From NCBI GenBank assembly GCA_937997635.1, contig CALLFA010000057.1, forward strand, positions 1-64,000: a DNA stretch of 64,000 nucleotides, read 5' to 3'. Position 1 is the first letter of the stretch. The number at the start of each line of letters is the position of its first letter. The DNA is from an uncultured Saprospiraceae bacterium. GTDB taxonomy: Bacteria; Bacteroidota; Bacteroidia; Chitinophagales; Saprospiraceae. The notes under the pieces are model-generated. The model was not told the DNA's origin, did not search any database, and saw only the letters and a list, made by a program, of their open reading frames with translations. The position numbers were made by a program, and so were the translations under genes. Shown here in pieces: positions 36,536 to 46,507 of the stretch.

Positions 36536-37351
36536 ATGAATGTTGTACAACTATTAACACTAGAGTGGAAAAAATTTAGAAACAATTCCGTTTTCAATTT
36601 ATTTGGGATTATGTTTCTGGTTACATTTCCAACTGCCATTTTCATTGGTAAGGAAATAGATTTGCCAGCAATGGTATTTAATTCAAGTGACTTTTTTACG
36701 TTTCCTACTAATTGGGAATGGATGGCTTATGCAGGTAATTGGCTTGTCTTTTTCTTTTTAGGATTTATTATGATGAACATGGTGACATCTGAAGTAGGCT
36801 TTAAAACCTTACGCCAGAACATCATCACTGGGATGACTCGTAATGATTTTTTCCTGAGCAAGTTATATGTTGCAATCGCATTGAGTGTAGGTGCGACCTT
36901 ATATTACATGTTTTGCACTTTGGTGATTGGATTCTTCCACAATGAGCCGTATTCCTTGGAAAATGCGTTTGCGGAACCAGCTTGGATAGGTCGATTTTTT
37001 CTAATGTGTATGGGATACCTAAGCTTTGCCTTATTAGTAGGTTTTGTGATTCGGCGTTCTGGAGTTGCGATTTTTACTTACACATGCTACATACTTTTTA
37101 TAGAATTAATGTTAAAGTGGATGGTACATGCGAGAATAGTTAAAGATTCATCGACCATTAATTATTGGCCGATGAACGCTGTTGAGGATTTAACACCTTT
37201 ACCCATGTGGAAAAAAGTAGAGAACATTCCAGTGAAAGATATAGACTTTGCTTTTTTATTGACACCTACCCAAGCATGTGTCACGACCAGTATCTATATT
37301 TTACTCTTTATTGGTCTCGCTTATTGGCATTTTATGAAGAAGGATATTTGA
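36536..37351 (+). CDS. ABC-2-type transporter permease
   Basis: This 271-residue inner-membrane protein has six predicted helices (for example NSVFNLFGIMFLVTFPTAIF, WLVFFFLGFIMMNMV, AIFTYTCYILFIELMLKW and a C-terminal ACVTTSIYILLFIGLAYW). The FKTLRQNIITGMTRNDFFLSK loop (cited for position) is typical of ABC-2 permeases. It forms a two-gene exporter with the preceding ATPase gene. Confidence 0.85.
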   Translation: MNVVQLLTLEWKKFRNNSVFNLFGIMFLVTFPTAIFIGKEIDLPAMVFNSSDFFTFPTNWEWMAYAGNWLVFFFLGFIMMNMVTSEVGFKTLRQNIITGMTRNDFFLSKLYVAIALSVGATLYYMFCTLVIGFFHNEPYSLENAFAEPAWIGRFFLMCMGYLSFALLVGFVIRRSGVAIFTYTCYILFIELMLKWMVHARIVKDSSTINYWPMNAVEDLTPLPMWKKVENIPVKDIDFAFLLTPTQACVTTSIYILLFIGLAYWHFMKKDI

Positions 37352-37352
37352 G

Positions 37353-38678
37353 TTAGTGTTTAAATAGTAACCGCTCTCCTGCTTTCAAATCATGCACTTC
37401 ATTGCCGTCAAACACGATTTGTCCATTAATGATAGTCTTATCTATGGTGCAAGGGAATGTATGCCCTTCTAACGGCGACCATCCACATTTGAACAAAAGG
37501 TTCTCTTTACTTACAGTGTACGGTTTATTGGCATCAACCAAAACAAGATCAGCGGCATATCCTTCACGGATGTATCCCCTATTCTCAATATGGAAACATT
37601 CTGCAACAGCATGACTCATTTTATGCACGACTTTTTCCAAAGATATTTTCCCATTTTTCCAATACTCCAGCATAATCAATAATGGGTGTTGGATTAATGG
37701 AAGACCAGAAGGCGCTTGACCATAAGGCTTTGCTTTCTCTTCTACAGTGTGTGGCGCATGGTCAGTAGCAATCACGTCAAAGTGATCATCCAATAACGCT
37801 TGGAATAAAGCTTCTTGGTGTTCCTTTGCTTTTATAGCAGGATTGCATTGAATCTTGGTACCAAGTCGTTCATAATCTTCTGCATTAAAATATAAGTGGT
37901 GGACACAAACTTCAGATGTAATACGCTTGTCAGCTAAAGGAATTGTGTTGTCAAATAGTGCTATTTCGTCTTGTGTAGATATATGCAGAATATGTAAACG
38001 AGTGTTGTGTTGCTTGGCTAATTCAACAGCCATTGACGAAGATAAATAGCAACCTTCGACTGACCTGATGATGGGATGGTGCTTTGGCTGAGGCGACTTG
38101 TCTTTCCACAATTCTTTATTTCTTCTGATGGTCGCCTCGTCTTCACAGTGTGTTGCAATAAGCATATCTACTTTAGAAAATAAGCCTTCTAGAGTCGCGC
38201 GCTCGTCTACCAACATGTTGCCAGTACTACTACCCATAAATACTTTCACACCGCATACTGTGGACTTGTCAGTCTTCAAGACATCTTCTAGATTGTCATT
38301 GGTCGCACCCATATAGAATGAGTAATTCGTATAAGATGTATCGGCTGCGATGTCGTATTTGTCTTGTAATTTCTCTTGGGTTGTTGCCGTTGGTTTCGTA
38401 TTTGGCATTTCCATAAAACTGGTGACCCCACCTGCTGCTGCAGCCTTTGACTCTGTGTGTATATCTGCTTTGTGAGTCAAGCCCGGCTGCCTGAAATGTA
38501 CTTGGTCATCGATTACGCCTGGCAATAGATATTGACCTTCTGCATTGAGTTCCTGAGTTTCGGCTGATTCAATTATCCCACCTATTTGTTCGATGATTCC
38601 GTTTTGTATCGAGAGGTCGCCTTCGATAGTTTTACCTTCGTTTACAATCTTCGCGTTCTTTATTATCAATCTACTCAT
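37353..38678 (-). CDS. pyrC: Dihydroorotase (class I, Bacteroidota type)
   Basis: This 441-residue amidohydrolase of pyrimidine synthesis shows LLPGVIDDQVHFRQPGLTHK, where the usual HxH metal motif reads QxH. The carboxylated-Lys region CGVKVFMGSSTGNML, ATHCEDE, RLHILHISTQDE, and the catalytic ATDHAPHT are present. It is the right length. I believe the DDQVHFR variant recurs in Bacteroidota dihydroorotases, so activity is likely. It is convergent with the ABC permease gene, ending one base from its stop. Confidence 0.9.
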   Translation of the reverse strand: MSRLIIKNAKIVNEGKTIEGDLSIQNGIIEQIGGIIESAETQELNAEGQYLLPGVIDDQVHFRQPGLTHKADIHTESKAAAAGGVTSFMEMPNTKPTATTQEKLQDKYDIAADTSYTNYSFYMGATNDNLEDVLKTDKSTVCGVKVFMGSSTGNMLVDERATLEGLFSKVDMLIATHCEDEATIRRNKELWKDKSPQPKHHPIIRSVEGCYLSSSMAVELAKQHNTRLHILHISTQDEIALFDNTIPLADKRITSEVCVHHLYFNAEDYERLGTKIQCNPAIKAKEHQEALFQALLDDHFDVIATDHAPHTVEEKAKPYGQAPSGLPLIQHPLLIMLEYWKNGKISLEKVVHKMSHAVAECFHIENRGYIREGYAADLVLVDANKPYTVSKENLLFKCGWSPLEGHTFPCTIDKTIINGQIVFDGNEVHDLKAGERLLFKH

Positions 38679-38786
38679 ATATATGTCTGTTATACCAAGA
38701 CGAATTAAACTTTAAAAAAATCAATATATACATTATCTCTGCATATGTATGACTAAGGTAAATGAATTAGCTAATTTTACAGTGAG

Positions 38787-39944
38787 ATGAGTAAAAATCC
38801 ATTGGATAAAAAGATAGGAATATTGGGAGCAGGGCAACTTGGTAAAATGTTGTTCCAAGCTTCGACTAAGCTCAATCTCGATATTAGCTTTTTAGATTCA
38901 AGTGTAGAGATGCCTGTGGGGCGAATTTCAGATCGCGTTTACATTGGCAATTTCAAAGACTACGATGATGTCATTGCCTTTGGTGCAGATAAAGATGTCA
39001 TTAGTATAGAGATAGAAGCTGTTAATGTGGATGCTTTACAGCAGTTGGAGAATGATGGTAAGCAGGTATTCCCGCAACCATCTGTAGTGCGATTGATCCA
39101 AGATAAAGGCACTCAGAAAGAATTCTTTAGAATTAATGAATTGGTCAGCCCATCGTTTCAATTGGTGGAATCCAAAGAACATCTTCAATCCAGTATTGAC
39201 AGTGGGGACATCACATTTCCATTCGTACAAAAACTAAGGCGCGACGGATATGATGGTCGAGGCGTCTGTGTCATCAACACAAAGCAAGACATGGATGATG
39301 CATTTGATTCACCCTGTGTCATTGAAGACCTAGTAGACATATCTAAGGAGTTATCTGTTATTGTGGCTAGAGGAAAATCAGGCGAAATTGCTGTTTACGA
39401 TCCAGTCGAAATGGTAGTCAATCCAGAAGCTAATGTATTGGATTTTCAATTGGCTCCTGCTGCTATCGATAAAGCGAAAAGCGATGAAGCAAAAAAGTTG
39501 GCTATTGATACCGCAAATAAATTAGAAATTGTTGGTTTACTTGCAGTTGAGTTATTCCTGGATATTAATAATGAGTTGTGGATTAATGAATTAGCTCCGC
39601 GTGCTCACAACAGTGGTCACCACTCCATAGAGTCTTGTCAGACTTCTCAATATGAGCAACAGTTGCGGTGTATACTTGGGTTACCTCTAGGCAGCACAGC
39701 ACTGCTGAGTCCTTCGTTATTAATGAACATATTGGGTGACCCACACCATACGGGGCCTGCTATATACCAAGGATTAGCAGCATGTCTCGAAAAGAAAGGA
39801 GTGCATCCCCATCTGTATGGCAAGACGATTACAAAGCCAATGCGTAAGATGGGACACATTACTATTGTCAACTCAAATTTGGAAGAGGCAAAAGACATTT
39901 ATCACTACATCAAATCAACATTAAAAGTCATCAGTCATGAGTAA
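38787..39944 (+). CDS. purK: 5-(carboxyamino)imidazole ribonucleotide synthase
   Basis: This 385-residue ATP-grasp enzyme carboxylates AIR with bicarbonate. It has [78 protein letters not shown] (in two parts) and a C-terminal hybrid-barrel lid. It overlaps purE by 8 bp. Confidence 0.97.
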   Translation: MSKNPLDKKIGILGAGQLGKMLFQASTKLNLDISFLDSSVEMPVGRISDRVYIGNFKDYDDVIAFGADKDVISIEIEAVNVDALQQLENDGKQVFPQPSVVRLIQDKGTQKEFFRINELVSPSFQLVESKEHLQSSIDSGDITFPFVQKLRRDGYDGRGVCVINTKQDMDDAFDSPCVIEDLVDISKELSVIVARGKSGEIAVYDPVEMVVNPEANVLDFQLAPAAIDKAKSDEAKKLAIDTANKLEIVGLLAVELFLDINNELWINELAPRAHNSGHHSIESCQTSQYEQQLRCILGLPLGSTALLSPSLLMNILGDPHHTGPAIYQGLAACLEKKGVHPHLYGKTITKPMRKMGHITIVNSNLEEAKDIYHYIKSTLKVISHE

Positions 39945-40437
39945 TCCAATTGTTAGTGTCATCATGGGTTCGGATTCTGATTATCCCATCATGGAAGCAG
40001 CAGTCGATATGCTTAAGGAGTTTGATATTCCATTTGAATGTACAGTAGTGTCAGCACATCGCACTCCTGATCGAATGGTAAACTTTGCAAAAGAAGCTGC
40101 TGGAAGAGGCATAAAAGTCATCATTGCGGGAGCAGGTGGTGCAGCTCATTTGCCAGGCATGGTCGCGTCATTAACAGCTCTGCCAGTGATAGGTGTTCCA
40201 ATCAGATCTTCCAATTCTATTGATGGCTGGGATTCTGTATTGTCAATACTTCAAATGCCTAATGGCATTCCTGTTGCGACTGTAGCGCTAAACGGGGCAA
40301 AGAATGCAGGGATATTGGCAGCGTCAATTTTAGGTGCGAGTGATAAAGCAATTTTCGACAAAGTCAGCAGCTATAAAGAATCACTAAAAGAAGCTGTTCT
40401 GGAAAAAGCAAAACGTGTAGAAGAAAAAAATTCCTAG
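39937..40437 (+). CDS. purE: N5-carboxyaminoimidazole ribonucleotide mutase
   Basis: This 166-residue class I PurE moves the carboxylate from N5 to C4 of CAIR. It has [24 protein letters not shown] and [15 protein letters not shown], which form the active site. Translationally coupled to purK, so the two purine steps are made together. Confidence 0.97.
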   Translation: MSNPIVSVIMGSDSDYPIMEAAVDMLKEFDIPFECTVVSAHRTPDRMVNFAKEAAGRGIKVIIAGAGGAAHLPGMVASLTALPVIGVPIRSSNSIDGWDSVLSILQMPNGIPVATVALNGAKNAGILAASILGASDKAIFDKVSSYKESLKEAVLEKAKRVEEKNS

Positions 40438-40449
40438 TACCAAACACCA

Positions 40450-41169
40450 ATGAACTTACTCACATGGAATTGCAATATGGCATTCAGAAAGAAGTTCATG
40501 CACGTCCTTGATGACTCCATCGACATCGCAGTCATACAAGAATGTGAACATAAAGAAAAACTTGAAATCGCCTTAGCTGATACTCCTTACAATGACATCA
40601 TCTGGTACGGCAATAATAAACACAAAGGCATTGCAGTCATTTCATTTAACGATGTCCACGTGACATTAAGCAAAAATTTCAATACAGAATTTGAATATAT
40701 TTTACCAATAGATGTCTCCGTTAATAACACACATTTAAATCTTTTTGCTATTTGGGCAATGCCTCATAAAACAGAACGACGCAAACGCTATGTCGGCCAA
40801 ATATGGGGTGCCATCAATTACTATAAAAAAGCATTTGAGTCACCTAGCATTTTGATTGGTGATTTTAATAGCAATGCCATATGGGACAAAGAGCATAAGA
40901 ATGGTAATCACAGTGATGTGGTTTCTTTTTTGGATGATTTTGGAATTAGTAGTTTGTATCATGAATTGAAAGAGGAAGTTCATGGCACAGAGTCTGAACC
41001 CACGATATATTTACTAAAGCAACATACAAAGCCTTATCATTTGGATTATTGTTTCATAAGTAAGACGATGTTAAGTAACCAAACAACAATTGAGATTGGG
41101 GGTATAGAAGAGTGGTTAGAGTATAGTGATCATATGCCTTTGTTCGTGAAGGGATTGAATCTGATTTAA
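40450..41169 (+). CDS. Endonuclease/exonuclease/phosphatase (EEP) family protein
   Basis: This 239-residue enzyme is predicted to be cytoplasmic. It has the EEP fold motifs LTWNCNMAFR, VIQECEHK (metal-binding Glu), LIGDFNSNAIW, HLDYCFIS and the catalytic SDHMPLFV. Family members cleave DNA, RNA or phosphoesters. No export signal is present and the substrate is unknown. It lies 12 bp after purE, probably in the same transcript. Confidence 0.88.
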   Translation: MNLLTWNCNMAFRKKFMHVLDDSIDIAVIQECEHKEKLEIALADTPYNDIIWYGNNKHKGIAVISFNDVHVTLSKNFNTEFEYILPIDVSVNNTHLNLFAIWAMPHKTERRKRYVGQIWGAINYYKKAFESPSILIGDFNSNAIWDKEHKNGNHSDVVSFLDDFGISSLYHELKEEVHGTESEPTIYLLKQHTKPYHLDYCFISKTMLSNQTTIEIGGIEEWLEYSDHMPLFVKGLNLI

Positions 41170-41242
41170 AGATGTACATTCCTTGGAAAGCTTATTAATT
41201 CTTTGGGAGGGACAGACTTCTCTCCTTTTCTTCTTCTTTGCT

Positions 41243-41295
41243 GAGGCGGGACGCCTGCAGCGACGGTTTGTGCGTCCTTGAAGGTGTCTCGCCTC
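41243..41295. repeat. Inverted pair of the dispersed hairpin repeat
   Basis: GAGGCGGGACGCCTGCAGCG at 41243 (+) and its relative GAGGCGAGACACCTTCAAGG in reverse complement at 41273-41295 form a long imperfect inverted repeat. Each copy contains an AGGCN-RGA-NGCCT-like triloop hairpin. A separate perfect stem, CTCCTCC-AAT-GGAGGAG, lies around 41341-41357. The rest of the 293-bp gap (41170-41462) shows nothing else. Confidence 0.65.
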
Positions 41296-41462
41296 AAGAA
41301 CTACAGGGCCGTCTCGTCATTCGTCCTCGGCGACTGCCACTCCTCCAATGGAGGAGAATTGGCCTTAATGTATAATTACAATTCTCTTAATTAACTAGCT
41401 AATTTCGGGATACGGTCGTTTAAAAGGTAAATTCGACTGCTCCTGAATATCTTTTATCCTAT

Positions 41463-42407
41463 CTACATTTTCTCCACCAGCATCTCAGCAATCACCAAAT
41501 CCTCCAAGGCCATCCCGGTTGATTTAAACAAAGTCGTCTCCATAGCCGATCTCCTCGAAGAGCCCTCTTTTTCACACAATTGAGCTAGATCTCCTTTTAT
41601 ATCTTCGAGAGCGAACACACCTTCATGTACTGCAGTAACTATCTCACCAGCATGATAAGGTGTTGTATCTAAATTATCGGTATATACAGAACTTGATGAA
41701 ATAACATCCGAACTCACTTCATGCATATCGTGTGTGAATGATCCTGCCAAATCCAGATGTTGACCTTGACCCAATTCAGATTGATGAATAAGTGGGCTTG
41801 TTGCTGAAGTAATGCAACTGATCACATCGACAGACTTTAATTTATCTTTATACGTATCAATGGCAATAATTTCTGCTGAGAAATCACTAGTTAATTGACT
41901 CACAATCTGCTTTGACTTGTCAAAATTTCTCCCCCACAAATAGATTGTCTCATACTGATGGACAACTTGGTGCGCTTCAATAAAAAAAGGAGAAATGGCT
42001 CCATTGCCCAAGACTAATAATGATTTGGCATCAGGTCGAATAAGTTTAGAAGCCGCTAAAGCTGATGTTGCAGCAGTCCGAATGTTCGTGATCAATTTCG
42101 CATCCATGCTGATTAATGGCTTACCACTAATTGCATCAAACAGAATGTAAACTCCATTGACGTAGGGATCAATCGTATTGCTATTGGCTGGAGTGGTTGT
42201 GATTAATTTACAACCAACATATTTTCCATTTTCCCAAGCTGGCATGTATAAAAAGGTATTCTCTTGCGATCCAGACACACCTGCATATGTATTCATTGTT
42301 TTAGGTGGACTAACGATTTGTTGTTCTTTAAAGGCTGTTTCTAAAGCTATGATTAGTTCTTTGTAATTGATTACTTCTCGTATAGTCTCGTTTGAAATCC
42401 ACTGCAT
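41463..42407 (-). CDS. Ornithine cyclodeaminase / mu-crystallin-family protein
   Basis: From ATG 42407 the protein has 314 residues (MQWISNETIREVINYKELI onward; ATG at 42425 is also possible). The much longer ORF start at 42488 is excluded because an intrinsic terminator lies inside it. It shows LYMPAWENGKYVGCKLI, LISMDAKLITNIRTAATSALA, SLLVLGNGAISPFFIEAH (Rossmann) and DVISCITSATSPL. Members are ornithine cyclodeaminases or NAD(P)H-dependent ketimine/pyrroline-2-carboxylate reductases; which one cannot be decided here. Confidence 0.88.
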   Translation of the reverse strand: MQWISNETIREVINYKELIIALETAFKEQQIVSPPKTMNTYAGVSGSQENTFLYMPAWENGKYVGCKLITTTPANSNTIDPYVNGVYILFDAISGKPLISMDAKLITNIRTAATSALAASKLIRPDAKSLLVLGNGAISPFFIEAHQVVHQYETIYLWGRNFDKSKQIVSQLTSDFSAEIIAIDTYKDKLKSVDVISCITSATSPLIHQSELGQGQHLDLAGSFTHDMHEVSSDVISSSSVYTDNLDTTPYHAGEIVTAVHEGVFALEDIKGDLAQLCEKEGSSRRSAMETTLFKSTGMALEDLVIAEMLVEKM

Positions 42408-42437
42408 GATGTCTGTATTTAACATACAATTTAGTGA

Positions 42438-42469
42438 AATAAAAAAGGCCTTCCCGTTAAGGAAGGCCT
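42438..42469 (-). terminator. Intrinsic terminator after the OmpA/TSP3 gene
   Basis: On the minus strand a perfect 9-bp stem AGGCCTTCC/GGAAGGCCT with a 6-nt loop is followed by a run of six T's, 30 bp beyond the OmpA-family stop codon. Confidence 0.9.
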
Positions 42470-42498
42470 CATAATTACTTATCTTCAATCTGAATAGA

Positions 42499-44328
42499 CT
42501 ACTGAATTCTTTCCATTACAAATTCAACACGTCTGTTCAGTTTTCTGCCTCTTAGTGTTTTATTATCAGCAATTGGCTGTGTCTCACCGAATCCTTCATA
42601 ATCCATTCTAGACGCATCAACGCCTCGGGATTGTAAGTACTCATAACACGCTTGTGCTCTATTTCTAGATAAGAACAAGTTGGTGTCTGCTGGACCCGTA
42701 CTGTCGGTGTGGCCACTGATTACCAATTTGTAGTTATAGTAACGTGACATCAAATCTGCAATTGAATTCAAGTACTGATAGGATTCTCGTGTTATCACAT
42801 CTCTTGCTGTCTCAAACTGGATGGCTCTCATTGCGATCTCCAATATATTCGCTTCCTCAATTGTGATGTAGCCATCTCCTCCAGTTGGTTGAGGACTAGA
42901 CGGAACTGTTGTCGTCGGTGGTGGTGTCGTCACAATATTTGGTTGAGTTGAGGTCGACGGACAACCATTGTTGTCAACTGTTCCCGCAATATTTGGACAA
43001 TTGTCTCGATCATTTGGAATACCATCACCATCTGAATCTGGACAACCATTGTATGCAGAAGGTCCTGCTTCATTTGGACATCTGTCGTCAATATTTGCTA
43101 TGCCATCACCATCCGTATCTGGGCAACCACCAGTGGCAGCAGAACCAAATTCATCAGGGCATCTATCATTTGAATCTAAAATACCATCGCTATCTCTGTC
43201 AGTGGTTTCCGGACAACCATTATTAGAAATCGGACCAACAGTACGAGGACATTGATCATCTGGATCAGAAACACCATCGCCGTCTGTATCTGGACAACCG
43301 CCAGTAGCAGCAGGACCACTTTGATCTGGGCATCTGTCTCTTGAGTCAGGCACACCGTCACCATCTCTATCATCACTTGCAGGAGTTGTTGGTACATCAG
43401 TATCGGTAGGACACCCTCGATTACTTACCGGACCAGCTTGATCTGGACAGTCATCTATCGCATCTCTGATACCGTCGCCATCTCTATCATCTTCATCTGG
43501 GCAGCCATTATTTGACATTGAACCAGCCATGTTAGGACATTCGTCATCGTTATCAGAAACACCGTCTCCATCTGAATCTGGACAACCTCTTGATTCTGCA
43601 GGACCTGCAGTTTGAGGACATCTGTCTTCATAATCTGGAACACCGTCAGCATCTGTATCTGGACAACCATTTAACTCATGTGGTCCAGCAACTTGCGGGC
43701 ATAAATCAACATCATCAGTTAAGCCATCACCATCTGAATCAATTTTTGTCATTTCTTCTTCTGTCATTTCTTCTTTTGGCATATCATCATCTTTTCCTAG
43801 CATGTAGATAAATCCAAGTCCGTGATGAAAATTATCTCGATCACTTGATAAAGATTTTCTGTATTCTGATTGAAAATTGAGATAGCCACGTGGATGGAAT
43901 TTCACTTTCACACCAAGACCAACAGGAATTTGAGCATTGAATTCTCCTTCATCTTCGGCAACACCACCTATTCCAGCAAGTAGATAAGGTCTTACTTTAC
44001 CAGCTCTATCCAAAAACTCATAGTTCAGTTTTGCATCGAGACCAATCACTGCTTTGTGAAATGGATCATTCAGATTAATAACTCTATTGTGACTTTGCAC
44101 AACGCCAACAGTTAACGGGACATTTATGCTGAGATCTGGTGTGATAAAGCGGTGAATACCAACTTCAAAACCAGGGTGATATGAGGTGAAATCACCAAAA
44201 TCCCCATCATTAAATGTTTGGTAATCTAGCACTAAGCCTTTAAAGGAAATGCCATTCTTTGCTTGTGCGTCCGCATTTGTGACAAACAAGAAAGAGAGTA
44301 GTACCAAAACGAGTAAGCCTTTTTTCAT
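42499..44328 (-). CDS. OmpA-family outer-membrane protein with TSP3 calcium-binding repeats
   Basis: This 609-residue protein has a signal peptide (MKKGLLVLVLLSFLFVTNADAQ) and an N-terminal beta-barrel-like domain (~25-180). Nine thrombospondin type 3 repeats follow (~195-455), with D-x-D-x-D-G-x-x-D loops each followed by a CP...GCP pair. A Pro/Thr linker leads to a C-terminal OmpA peptidoglycan-binding domain (VISGHTDSTGPADTN, LSRNRAQACYEYL, GFGETQPIADN, RKLNRRVEF). It anchors the outer membrane to peptidoglycan. An intrinsic terminator follows. Confidence 0.93.
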   Translation of the reverse strand: MKKGLLVLVLLSFLFVTNADAQAKNGISFKGLVLDYQTFNDGDFGDFTSYHPGFEVGIHRFITPDLSINVPLTVGVVQSHNRVINLNDPFHKAVIGLDAKLNYEFLDRAGKVRPYLLAGIGGVAEDEGEFNAQIPVGLGVKVKFHPRGYLNFQSEYRKSLSSDRDNFHHGLGFIYMLGKDDDMPKEEMTEEEMTKIDSDGDGLTDDVDLCPQVAGPHELNGCPDTDADGVPDYEDRCPQTAGPAESRGCPDSDGDGVSDNDDECPNMAGSMSNNGCPDEDDRDGDGIRDAIDDCPDQAGPVSNRGCPTDTDVPTTPASDDRDGDGVPDSRDRCPDQSGPAATGGCPDTDGDGVSDPDDQCPRTVGPISNNGCPETTDRDSDGILDSNDRCPDEFGSAATGGCPDTDGDGIANIDDRCPNEAGPSAYNGCPDSDGDGIPNDRDNCPNIAGTVDNNGCPSTSTQPNIVTTPPPTTTVPSSPQPTGGDGYITIEEANILEIAMRAIQFETARDVITRESYQYLNSIADLMSRYYNYKLVISGHTDSTGPADTNLFLSRNRAQACYEYLQSRGVDASRMDYEGFGETQPIADNKTLRGRKLNRRVEFVMERIQ

Positions 44329-44502
44329 CTTAATTCCTAAGTTTTATGATGTCTGTTTTGTTCAAAATATACTTGAATTTACCAATTATATTATTGAAAA
44401 TACATCTTATAATTTACGTATATGTTTCTGATTGACAATCTAAATGTTATACAATTGTAAAATCACAATCAATGATCAAAGATACACTACAGCATCAAAG
44501 GA

Positions 44503-44994
44503 TTACTGTAGAGTTTCAAAAAATCCATTTTTCGTGTTCTTTTTGACATTATCCCAGTCAAAATATCTACCATTCATGCTGATGTAAACACCCGGATCCA
44601 AGGTTTGAGCAAATGCGATTGAACTACCAAGGTTAAAAAAGCCATCGGATGATGATCCAAAAGCATGAGGGATCATCGCTCCAGTGAGTACAATGGTCTT
44701 ATTTTCAATGTTCGCCTCTGCCAGCACTTTTGCTGTCACAGGCATTGTATCTGTACCGTGTGTGATGATGACATCATTATATTTCGTTGATCTACACTGA
44801 TGTACGATTACCTCTCTGTCTGCTTCTGTCATTTCCAGGCTATCGACCATCATCAATGTTTTGACATCAATATCGATGGTACATCTCCCACGTTTAAACA
44901 TATTGTGCAAATGGGTATCCTTAAAATACAATTCACCTGTGATGAAATTATATTCTTTATCAAATGTACCTCCTGTGACGAAAACCTGAATCAT
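44503..44994 (-). CDS. Small asparaginase-like protein (N-terminal domain only)
   Basis: From ATG 44994 the protein has 163 residues, about half a normal L-asparaginase. It has IQVFVTGGTFDKEY (first catalytic Thr) and VIITHGTDTMPVTAKVL (second Thr-Asp motif), then LTGAMIPHAFGSSSDGFFNLG. The C-terminal domain is absent by design rather than by frameshift: the stop is followed by non-coding DNA. Stand-alone N-terminal asparaginase domains are known in many bacteria; activity is unproven. Alternative starts at 45003 or 45021 exist. Confidence 0.85.
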   Translation of the reverse strand: MIQVFVTGGTFDKEYNFITGELYFKDTHLHNMFKRGRCTIDIDVKTLMMVDSLEMTEADREVIVHQCRSTKYNDVIITHGTDTMPVTAKVLAEANIENKTIVLTGAMIPHAFGSSSDGFFNLGSSIAFAQTLDPGVYISMNGRYFDWDNVKKNTKNGFFETLQ

Positions 44995-45093
44995 GACATT
45001 CATTATGTTATAAAAAGTCAAAAATGTATTGCTGTATTATGTGCCTAAGCATTCATTCATTTACTACCTTTATATAGCTAAAATGATGAACAT

Positions 45094-46302
45094 ATGACTA
45101 CTGACAATACTCACTTTCTATCTGATCAAATCAAATCTTTAGGCGAATCCGCTACTTTAAAGATGTCTGCACTTGCCAGAGAGCTCGGTGCTCAAGGACA
45201 TGACGTGATATCACTCAGTATCGGTCAACCAGACTTTGATACACCAAAACACATCAAAGATGCTGCCAAAGAGGCCTTGGATAAAGGAATTACGGGATAT
45301 ACCCCCGTGCCTGGATCGGTAAAATACAGAGAAGCCATTGTTAATAAATTCAAACGCGATAACGGATTGGACTATTCCATGAAGCAAATTGTCGTTTCTA
45401 ATGGAGCAAAACAATGTATTGCCAATATATGCTTGGCACTTTGTAACTCAATTGATGAAGTCATCATATTTACACCTTATTGGGTGTCTTATATTGAAAT
45501 TGTAAAATTTGCAGGTGGTTGCCCTGTCGTGCTTAAAGCACCGATAGAAAATGACTTTAAAGTATCTGCTGAGCAACTAGAGGCGGCAATTACAGCTAAC
45601 ACAAAATTGATCATCTTCTCCTCTCCTTGCAACCCGACTGGGTCCGTTTACACAAAAGCAGAGTTGGAATCGCTAGCCGAGGTTTTGAGAAGACACAAAG
45701 ATATATTTGTTGTTTCTGATGAAATCTATGAACACATCAATTTTGGTGACCCGCATACTAGCTTTGCTTCTTTGGATGGTATGTATGACAGAACCATTAC
45801 TGTAAACGGGATGTCAAAAGGCTTTGCGATGACAGGCTGGAGATTGGGTTATATGGCTGCACCACAATGGTTGGCTTCTGCTTGTGCCAAGATACAAGGC
45901 CAGTTTACCAGTGGCGCGAGTGCCTTTGGGCAATATGCTGCTGCTGTAGCGTTGGATTCTGATTTGGGACCAACGCGAGAAATGACGAAAGAATTCGAAC
46001 GTCGCAAACATATGGTCATCGAATTATTGAGAGAAATTCCTGGATTTCGTGTCAATGACCCTCAAGGTGCATTCTACATTTTCCCAAATATCAGTCACTA
46101 CTTTGGAAAAACAAACGGAACAGATACCATCTACGATGCAGACAGTTTTGCGATGGAGGTTTTAAATAATGCTCATGTTGCTTGTGTCTCTGGTAGTGCC
46201 TTTGGAAATGATGAGTGTATGCGAATTTCTTATGCTGCTAGCGAAGAGACATTACGCGAAGCTGTCCGACGGATTAAGGAGTTTTTGGCTGACTTTGCTT
46301 AA
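45094..46302 (+). CDS. Pyridoxal phosphate-dependent aspartate aminotransferase-like enzyme
   Basis: This 402-residue class I aminotransferase (aspC/patA type) has ISLSIGQPDFDTPKHI, TGYTPVPGSVKYREAI, SNGAKQCIANICLAL, FSSPCNPTGSVY, VSDEIYEHINFG and the PLP-lysine motif NGMSKGFAMTGWRLGYMA. Substrate aspartate is inferred from the subgroup Iγ-like pattern. It is monocistronic, with a copy of the dispersed hairpin repeat in its 3' flank. Confidence 0.93.
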   Translation: MTTDNTHFLSDQIKSLGESATLKMSALARELGAQGHDVISLSIGQPDFDTPKHIKDAAKEALDKGITGYTPVPGSVKYREAIVNKFKRDNGLDYSMKQIVVSNGAKQCIANICLALCNSIDEVIIFTPYWVSYIEIVKFAGGCPVVLKAPIENDFKVSAEQLEAAITANTKLIIFSSPCNPTGSVYTKAELESLAEVLRRHKDIFVVSDEIYEHINFGDPHTSFASLDGMYDRTITVNGMSKGFAMTGWRLGYMAAPQWLASACAKIQGQFTSGASAFGQYAAAVALDSDLGPTREMTKEFERRKHMVIELLREIPGFRVNDPQGAFYIFPNISHYFGKTNGTDTIYDADSFAMEVLNNAHVACVSGSAFGNDECMRISYAASEETLREAVRRIKEFLADFA

Positions 46303-46331
46303 AGGTTAAACATGAAGGGACATTAAGATAG

Positions 46332-46353
46332 GTCGCTGAAGATGTCTCGCTTC
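46332..46353 (-). repeat. Copy of the dispersed hairpin repeat
   Basis: On the minus strand GAAGCGAGACATCTTCAGCG matches the repeat at 41243 (GAGGCGGGACGCCTGCAGCG) with a few substitutions. It lies 30 bp after the aminotransferase stop codon. The rest of 46303-46480 shows no other feature. Confidence 0.55.
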
Positions 46354-46483
46354 AACTCAGGAAAGTCAAGCCTGCCTGCAGCCAGATAGGTTCGTGTGCA
46401 AGGTTGAACTTTTACTTTCTCATAGAAAACCATGAATTTTTCATTTCACGGAATTCTGTGATTTTTAGACGATATAAGGAGAA

Positions 46484-46491
46484 TACATTTG
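46484..46491 (+). promoter_or_regulatory. -7 element (TACATTTG) of the S74-domain gene
   Basis: A TAnnTTTG match ends 16 bp before the ATG at 46508. No clear -33 TTG is visible at 19-21 bp spacing. Confidence 0.4.
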
Positions 46492-46507
46492 TTTCAAAAT
46501 CAATAAT

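Noticed and set aside
42425-42488. Longer N-terminus for the OCD-family protein
   Set aside because: The added codons run through the intrinsic terminator of the OmpA-family gene.
42909-43811. Antisense ORFs inside the OmpA/TSP3 gene
   Set aside because: They are shadows of the Asp/Gly/Cys-Pro-rich repeats, low in complexity and without independent support.
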